A stretch of 38,000 nucleotides of DNA from Eutrophosalina sp902522775 (GTDB taxonomy: Bacteria > Bacteroidota > Bacteroidia > Flavobacteriales > Flavobacteriaceae): positions 1 through 38,000 of the forward strand of contig CABYWQ010000009.1 of NCBI GenBank assembly GCA_902522775.1, given 5' to 3'. Positions 33,304-38,000 of the stretch are shown here, piece by piece. The notes under the pieces are model-generated. The model did not search any database. It saw only the letters and a list, made by a program, of their open reading frames with translations, and was not told where the DNA came from. The translations under genes were made by a program, and so were the position numbers. The first letter of the stretch is position 1, and each line of letters begins with the position of its first letter.

Positions 33304-33890
33304 ACAATACTTTTTTTTATATGTTTTCTGATTTCTGATATTCCAATATTTTTTGTTGAAGAACAAATAAAAAAGGTACTATCAATTCCTGATTTATTAA
33401 GTTGTTTAAAATAGTCCTTACAATGTTCTTCAATATTAATTTTTTTTAATTTGTCAGCCTTTGTAAATATTATATTAAAATTTTTATCCTTGGAAATAAG
33501 AAAATCAATGAAATCAATATCTATTTCAAGAGGTCTATGTCTAATGTCTATCAATAAAAAAATTTTTAAAAGTTTTTCTCTGTTTAAAATATAATCAAAT
33601 GAAATATTTAGAATTATTTCAGATTTTTTTTTTGAAAGCTTATTGTATCCATATCCTGGAAGATCAACTATATAAAAATTATTCTCTATTAAGTAGTGAT
33701 TAATTAATTGTGTTTTACCTGGTTTCTTTGATGTTTTAGCTATATTTTTTCTATTTAAAATAGAATTTATGAGACTTGATTTTCCGACATTTGATCTACC
33801 AATCAAAGCAAACTCTTGAAAACCATCTTTTGGACATTGATATTCATTAGCACTACTTTTTTTAAAAGAAATTTTAGAAAAATTATTCAT
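33300..33890 (-). CDS. engB: Ribosome biogenesis GTP-binding protein YihA/YsxC (EngB)
   Basis: The 196-residue essential GTPase takes part in 50S subunit assembly. The P-loop GRSNVGKSS spans residues 31-39, then KKPGKTQLINHY (G2), DLPGYGYNKLSKK (G3), IDIRHRPLEIDIDFIDFL and TKAD (G4). Length is normal. It lies 2 bp after the alpha/beta hydrolase gene, so the two are probably co-transcribed, and its stop overlaps the convergent gldC stop. Confidence 0.96.
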   Translation of the reverse strand: MNNFSKISFKKSSANEYQCPKDGFQEFALIGRSNVGKSSLINSILNRKNIAKTSKKPGKTQLINHYLIENNFYIVDLPGYGYNKLSKKKSEIILNISFDYILNREKLLKIFLLIDIRHRPLEIDIDFIDFLISKDKNFNIIFTKADKLKKINIEEHCKDYFKQLNKSGIDSTFFICSSTKNIGISEIRKHIKKSIV

Positions 33891-33892
33891 GG

Positions 33893-34654
33893 CTATAAAC
33901 TTTTCTTTAAAAGCCAGCTAGCTAAAATCTCGTTAAATTTTTTAGGATGTTCCATCATTGGTGCATGACCGCACTTATCAATCCAAAAAAGATCTGAATT
34001 TGGCATAAGCTTATTGAAATCGGTTGCAACATCAGGTGGAGTTACAGTATCTTGTTTACCCCAAATTAATGCGGTTTCAACATCTATCTTTGGTAAATCT
34101 TTTGACATGTTATGACGTATAGCACTTTTTGCCATTGCTAAAATTTTAATCAATTTTTTTCTATCATTAACTGTTTCAAAGATTTCATCAACTATTTTTT
34201 TAGTAGCGATTTTAGGTTCATAAAATACACTTTCAGTCTTTTTTTTTATAAAGCTATAGTCCTCCCTTTTTGGATAGCTATCACCCATAGAGTTTTCATA
34301 AAGTCCAGAACTTCCAGTTAGGACTAATCCTTTTAATAAATTTGGAAAAAGTTTTGCATAAATCAGTCCAACATGTCCTCCTAGTGAATTTCCAATAATA
34401 ATAAAATCTTTTAAATTTTTATGTTTTACGAACTCATTAACATATTTTGCAAAAAACTTAACATTTGTATCTAGAAGTTTTGAAGTGTACACTGGTAATT
34501 CAGGTGCAATAACATTATAGTTTTTTTTTGGAAAGAAATTAAATACATCCTCAAAGTTGCTCAATCCCCCCATAAGACCATGTAAAATTAGAATAGATCT
34601 GCCTTTACCAACAGATCTGTAGCTGAACCCATTTTCTGAAATATAACTTTCCAA
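33893..34654 (-). CDS. Alpha/beta hydrolase
   Basis: A 253-residue alpha/beta-fold hydrolase. The oxyanion motif HGLMGG starts near residue 25; the catalytic triad is Ser90 in GNSLGG, Asp202 in WGKQDTVTP and His230 in CGHAPMMEHP. It lacks a signal peptide and is probably cytosolic. The start is TTG at 34654; an in-frame stop lies upstream and no ATG is available near it. In Flavobacteriia a hydrolase of this type commonly sits between engB and mraZ, but its substrate is not known. A -7-like TATCTTTG lies at 34687-34680 on the minus strand. Confidence 0.88.
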   Translation of the reverse strand: MESYISENGFSYRSVGKGRSILILHGLMGGLSNFEDVFNFFPKKNYNVIAPELPVYTSKLLDTNVKFFAKYVNEFVKHKNLKDFIIIGNSLGGHVGLIYAKLFPNLLKGLVLTGSSGLYENSMGDSYPKREDYSFIKKKTESVFYEPKIATKKIVDEIFETVNDRKKLIKILAMAKSAIRHNMSKDLPKIDVETALIWGKQDTVTPPDVATDFNKLMPNSDLFWIDKCGHAPMMEHPKKFNEILASWLLKKSL

Positions 34655-34679
34655 ATCTATTATTTTTAGTAGATGAAGG

Positions 34680-34687
34680 CAAAGATA
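34680..34687 (-). promoter_or_regulatory. Putative -7 element for the alpha/beta hydrolase-engB pair
   Basis: The minus strand reads TATCTTTG, matching TAnnTTTG, 25 bp upstream of the TTG start at 34654. No -33 element was found at the right distance. The rest of 34655-34800 is AT-rich and holds nothing else I recognise. Confidence 0.3.
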
Positions 34688-34800
34688 TGTATTTCATTTT
34701 TAAAATATATTTTAGAAATAAAAGCCAAATGTTGATTTTTATTTTATTTAAAATGCTGATAAAAAGAAGATTAACTAAAATGTATAAAAATTATTAACAA

Positions 34801-34830
34801 TGTGGTAAAATGTGGTAAAATGTGGTAAAA
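34801..34830 (+). repeat. Three tandem 10-bp repeats, MraZ operator
   Basis: TGTGGTAAAA occurs three times in a row with no spacer, ending 33 bp before the mraZ ATG. Characterised MraZ operators are tandem GTGGG-type boxes with a 10-bp period, one helical turn, each contacted by a subunit of the ring-shaped MraZ oligomer. Here the box is GTGGT. The repeats fill the place where a -33 element would be expected for the -7 box at 34837, so binding would block transcription. Confidence 0.8.
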
Positions 34831-34836
34831 TTTGAA

Positions 34837-34844
34837 TATATTTG
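34837..34844 (+). promoter_or_regulatory. -7 promoter element of the mraZ/dcw cluster
   Basis: TATATTTG is an exact match to TAnnTTTG, 19 bp before the mraZ ATG and 6 bp after the last operator repeat. No TTG -33 element is present 19-21 bp upstream; that position is occupied by the GTGGT repeats. Confidence 0.55.
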
Positions 34845-34863
34845 ATAGTAACACTAATCTATT

Positions 34864-35328
34864 ATGTATAATCTTATCGGTACATACGAATGTAAGATTG
34901 ATAACAAGGGTAGAATTATGTTTCCATCACCCTTAAAAAAACAATTAAAAAAAGATCTTTCAAAAGGCTTTATTTTGAAAAGGTCAGTGTTTCAAAAATG
35001 TTTAGAAATATTTCCTTTACATGAATGGGATAAAACTATGATAGGAATAAACAAGTTGAATCGGTTCAAAAAGAAGAACAATGATTTTATTAGAAGATTT
35101 ACTGCTGGACTTAAACATATTGAGTTTGATAATGCTGGAAGAATATTAATTCCGAAAGATTTAATCATTTTTTCACAGCTTAAAAAAAATATTGTAATGT
35201 CAACAGCTTTAAATATTATTGAAATATGGGATAAGGAAATGTACGAAAACACAATAAATGATTTAAGTGTTGACTTTGCAAAATTAACAGAAGAAGTAAT
35301 GGGTAATGATGATGATAATGTTTCATAA
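34864..35328 (+). CDS. mraZ: Transcriptional regulator MraZ
   Basis: The 154-residue protein has two AbrB/SpoVT-like MraZ domains. The first has GTYECKIDNKGRIMFPSPLK, the second LKHIEFDNAGRILIPKDL; the DNA-contacting DNKGR and DNAGR loops are both present. In other bacteria MraZ represses its own operon by binding tandem boxes before mraZ, and such repeats are visible at 34801-34830. It opens the dcw cluster. Its 3' end overlaps the rsmH start region. Confidence 0.95.
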   Translation: MYNLIGTYECKIDNKGRIMFPSPLKKQLKKDLSKGFILKRSVFQKCLEIFPLHEWDKTMIGINKLNRFKKKNNDFIRRFTAGLKHIEFDNAGRILIPKDLIIFSQLKKNIVMSTALNIIEIWDKEMYENTINDLSVDFAKLTEEVMGNDDDNVS

Positions 35329-36211
35329 ACCTGTTATGTTAAAGGAGGCGATTGATAGTCTTGAAATAAAAGGTAGTGGTATTTATGTTGATTTAACGTT
35401 TGGAGGAGGGGGTCATTCAAAAGAAATTTTACAAAGAATAAATGATGATGGCAGACTAATAGCATTTGATCAGGACGAAAGTGCTATAAAAAATAAAATT
35501 GATGACAGTAGGGTTGTGTTACTAAAGCAAAATTTCATTTATCTAAAGCAGAATTTAAAATATCTCAAAATATCTAAAGTTGATGGTATTCTTGCAGATT
35601 TAGGTGTAAGTTCTTTTCAGTTCGACTCAATCGATAGAGGATTTAGTTTTGAAAGCGATTCTAATCTTGATATGAGAATGAATCAAGAATCTAGCCCTGA
35701 TGCAATCGAGATTTTAAACAACTATAGTGAATCTGATCTTGCTAATATTTTTTTTAACTACTCCGATTTAACAAACTCTAGAAAAATTGCAAAAATTATA
35801 GTAGAAAAAAGAAATAGTAAAAAAATAAAATCTTCTAATAATTTAAATGAAATACTTTCCGTATTTATAAATCCTGGATATGAAAATAAATTTTTAGCTA
35901 GAGTTTACCAGGCTATAAGAATTGAGGTTAATCAAGAGATAAAAAATTTAAAAAAACTACTAAATCAAATTCCACACTTATTGAATCAAAATGGATTAGT
36001 TTCAATTATCTCATACCATTCTGTTGAAGACAGACTTGTCAAAAGATTTTTTAAAAATAATTGTTTCGAAAATGAACCAATTAAAGATGATTTTGGAAAT
36101 AAAATTTTATCGATTAAACCAAAATATAACTTTATTAAACCATCTGAATTAGAAATAAAATCTAATCCACGTGCAAGGAGTGCTAAGCTAAGAACAGCTG
36201 TTAAAATATGA
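35306..36211 (+). CDS. rsmH: 16S rRNA (cytosine1402-N4)-methyltransferase
   Basis: The 301-residue SAM-dependent enzyme methylates C1402 in the decoding centre of 16S rRNA. Motifs are HKPVMLKEAIDSL, VDLTFGGGGHSKEIL (SAM-binding), DGILADLGVSSFQFDSIDRG, ARVYQAIRIEVNQE and ISYHSVEDRLVKRFF. Several starts are possible (ATG at 35306, 35309, 35312 and 35318); 35318 gives the family-like MFHKPVML and may be the true one. It overlaps mraZ by about 10-23 bp and the FtsL-like gene by 4 bp. Confidence 0.95.
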   Translation: MMMIMFHKPVMLKEAIDSLEIKGSGIYVDLTFGGGGHSKEILQRINDDGRLIAFDQDESAIKNKIDDSRVVLLKQNFIYLKQNLKYLKISKVDGILADLGVSSFQFDSIDRGFSFESDSNLDMRMNQESSPDAIEILNNYSESDLANIFFNYSDLTNSRKIAKIIVEKRNSKKIKSSNNLNEILSVFINPGYENKFLARVYQAIRIEVNQEIKNLKKLLNQIPHLLNQNGLVSIISYHSVEDRLVKRFFKNNCFENEPIKDDFGNKILSIKPKYNFIKPSELEIKSNPRARSAKLRTAVKI

Positions 36212-36525
36212 CAAATAAAATTATTGACATACTTGTGGGGAAATTTTTAATTGAAAAAATTAATATTAATAATATCCGATTCATATTTTTTATTTTTTTC
36301 CTAGCTTTTCTCCTCATATATTCTTCCCATAGTGTTGATAGTAAAGTGTATGAAATTAGTCAATTAAATACTGAAGTTTCTGTTATTGAGTCCAATTTTA
36401 TTGAGACAAGAAAAAAACTCATGAATCTAAGAGTCGAGTCAGCAGTAAGAAAAAAACTAATTAGCAAACAAATAAAACCATCACTAAGCCCGCCCTTTAA
36501 AATTTTAATATCAACTAATAAATGA
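36208..36525 (+). CDS. FtsL-like cell division protein
   Basis: A 105-residue bitopic membrane protein: a short cytoplasmic N-terminus, one membrane segment (about 24-41, FIFFIFFLAFLLIYSS) and a coiled-coil-like stretch (about 45-85). Sequence is poorly conserved, as usual for FtsL, so the call rests on topology, size and position between rsmH and ftsI in the dcw cluster. FtsL forms a divisome complex with FtsB and FtsQ and helps activate septal peptidoglycan synthesis. Overlaps with its neighbours are 4 bp on each side. Confidence 0.82.
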   Translation: MTNKIIDILVGKFLIEKININNIRFIFFIFFLAFLLIYSSHSVDSKVYEISQLNTEVSVIESNFIETRKKLMNLRVESAVRKKLISKQIKPSLSPPFKILISTNK

Positions 36526-38000
36526 ACAACAATCAATTTGTATTAAAACTCTACGGATTTGCAACAGTTTTCTTACTGTTTGGTTTATTTATTGGTTATA
36601 AGCTCTTTCATATTCAGTTTGTTGATGGTGAAAAGTATAGACAATTAGCTGAGGATAACACATTAAAATATTCAACTGTAAAACCCCAAAGAGGAAATAT
36701 ATATTCATTTGACGGCAGTTTGCTTGCTACATCTACAGTGATGTATGATGTTTATTTTGATTCTAAAACCGTAAAGAAAAATCTTTTTGACTCTGAAGTT
36801 TATAATCTTTCTAAAAAATTAGCAAAGTTAAAATCATCTAATCATGATTTAGTAAGAAAATCATTAATCAGTGCAAGAAATAGTGGAAATAGATATTTTT
36901 CCATAATCAAAAACATAGATAAGGTAAATGTTGATAGTATTAAAAGTTTTCCAATTTTTAAATATGGATCAATAAAAGGCGGACTAATAATAGAAAAGAA
37001 AATTAAAAGAGAATTTCCTTTAGGAAAAGTAGCTGAAAGAACCATAGGATATGAAAGAATTGATGAAAATGGTAATTACAGAGGAGTTGGTTTAGAACAT
37101 GCTTTCGGGAAATATCTCAGAGGTCAAGATGGTTACATGTTAAAAAGAAAAATTTCAAATGGGCAATGGAAAACTTTAGACAATGAATTAAAAAAGGAAC
37201 CAATCAATGGATTTGATATAATAACTACTATAGATAGTGAAATTCAAGATATTGTTCATGACTATTTATTAGAACAAACAGAAAAATATGAAGCCAATCA
37301 TTCATCTGCAATAGTAATGGAAGTTGAAACAGGTGATATTAAAGCAATATCAAATTTTGGATTAACTGAAAATGGTAAGTATTATGAAAAATTGAATTAT
37401 GCAATCGGTGAAGGCATTGAACCAGGTTCTACCTTTAAATTAATAGCTATTGCTGCAGCTTTAGAGGATCAAGTGATTGACACAATACAAAAAGTTGATA
37501 CATCTGGTGGAATACTTGATTTTTATGGATATAAAGTTAGAGATAGCAGAAAAGGTGGCTACGGAAAAATTAATGTTATGGATGCCATTAGGCTATCATC
37601 AAACACAGGAGTTGTTAAAATTATTGATTCTGTTTATAATAAAAAATCAAAAAAATTTGTTGATCGTCTTTACAATTTTGGCATTGCTAAAACGGTAATA
37701 AGCTCAATTAAAGGTGAACCTAGACCAATGATTCCTCATCCAAATGATGAAAGCTGGAATGGTTTATCATTGCCATGGATGACATATGGTTATGGCGTAA
37801 AAATGACTCCTATACAGATTTTAACATTTTATAATTCCATAGCTAATGATGGTGAAGTTGTAAAGCCAAAATTCATTCACAGTACAAGAAAGTTTGGAAC
37901 TAATGAAAATAAAGTATATCCAAAACAAATTTTGAATAAGTCTATTTTTTCAAATTATACAAACAAAGTATTAAAGAAGATGCTTTATGACGTAGTGCAT
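36522..38000 (+). CDS. ftsI: Penicillin-binding protein 2B/3-type transpeptidase (FtsI), partial
   Basis: The first 493 codons are present; the frame is cut by the right edge. A single N-terminal membrane anchor (about 10-30) is followed by the PBP dimerisation domain (KPQRGNIYSFDGSLLATS, GLEHAFGKYLRG) and the transpeptidase domain. The catalytic serine is Ser303 in the SxxK motif PGSTFKL, and the SxN motif is Ser359-Ser360-Asn361. The KTG motif would lie beyond the window. Its ATG overlaps the FtsL-like stop. It is the septal peptidoglycan transpeptidase of the division machinery; related monofunctional class B enzymes are excluded mainly by the dcw position. Confidence 0.95.
   Translation, partial: MNNNQFVLKLYGFATVFLLFGLFIGYKLFHIQFVDGEKYRQLAEDNTLKYSTVKPQRGNIYSFDGSLLATSTVMYDVYFDSKTVKKNLFDSEVYNLSKKLAKLKSSNHDLVRKSLISARNSGNRYFSIIKNIDKVNVDSIKSFPIFKYGSIKGGLIIEKKIKREFPLGKVAERTIGYERIDENGNYRGVGLEHAFGKYLRGQDGYMLKRKISNGQWKTLDNELKKEPINGFDIITTIDSEIQDIVHDYLLEQTEKYEANHSSAIVMEVETGDIKAISNFGLTENGKYYEKLNYAIGEGIEPGSTFKLIAIAAALEDQVIDTIQKVDTSGGILDFYGYKVRDSRKGGYGKINVMDAIRLSSNTGVVKIIDSVYNKKSKKFVDRLYNFGIAKTVISSIKGEPRPMIPHPNDESWNGLSLPWMTYGYGVKMTPIQILTFYNSIANDGEVVKPKFIHSTRKFGTNENKVYPKQILNKSIFSNYTNKVLKKMLYDVVH

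Noticed and set aside
34652..34659. TAGATTTG on the minus strand as a -7 box for the alpha/beta hydrolase
   Set aside because: It overlaps the TTG start codon itself, so it could not drive this gene from that start; TATCTTTG at 34680-34687 is better placed.
37477..37698. Plus-strand frame of 73 codons near the right edge
   Set aside because: It lies out of frame within the ftsI transpeptidase domain, which is continuous to the edge.

Overview
This AT-rich 38 kb window has the gene content of a Flavobacteriia chromosome (Bacteroidota). The signs are gldB/gldC gliding and type IX secretion accessory genes, a GLPGLI protein paired with a TonB-receptor-like barrel, DnaG of the flavobacterial type, a DAHP synthase/chorismate mutase fusion, and -33/-7 promoters of the Bacteroidota type (TTTG ... 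TAnnTTTG) instead of -35/-10 boxes. Genes are tightly packed: many touch or overlap by 1-11 bp, and no gap without a gene exceeds about 210 bp. No rRNA, tRNA, insertion sequence, CRISPR array or phage gene was seen. The lineage cannot be fixed below class or order from the sequence alone; short gaps and AT-richness suggest a streamlined, probably marine, member.

Layout. (1) 1-7847, minus strand: etfB-etfA-bifunctional nuclease-nupC-thyA, followed by a very large secreted Asp-box/PA-domain protein that runs off the left edge. (2) 7961-11374, plus: pyruvate dehydrogenase E1 beta and a K+-dependent-type membrane pyrophosphatase, then a convergent deoxynucleoside kinase. (3) 12091-16729: three cell-envelope genes (GLPGLI protein, TonB-receptor-like barrel, DUF6588-like protein). 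(4) 16777-19133: a SAM-II riboswitch followed by metY and metX. (5) 19137-26125: a promoter, a 17-residue Phe/Tyr-rich leader peptide, an intrinsic terminator, then one long operon pheA-aminotransferase-tyrA-DAHPS/CM-rsgA-dtd-mazG-like-aroA. (6) 26162-31203: promoter, queA-rlmN-polyprenyl synthase-dnaG. (7) 31196-34654: nadE diverging from gldB-gldC, then convergent engB and an alpha/beta hydrolase. (8) 34801-38000: three 10-bp MraZ-type operator repeats and the start of the dcw cell-wall/division cluster (mraZ-rsmH-ftsL-like-ftsI, the last cut by the right edge).

Nearly all genes belong to known families. The most interesting content is regulatory RNA and DNA: the SAM-II aptamer can refold into a long mutually exclusive hairpin; the aromatic operon has a classical-looking leader-peptide attenuator; mraZ carries tandem operator repeats where the -33 element should be; and the nadE and gldB promoters appear to lie inside each other's coding sequence. 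Among proteins, DnaG has lost all four zinc ligands of its N-terminal domain, and the pyrophosphatase has moved a key membrane glutamate. I see no strong case for a wholly undescribed multi-gene system.
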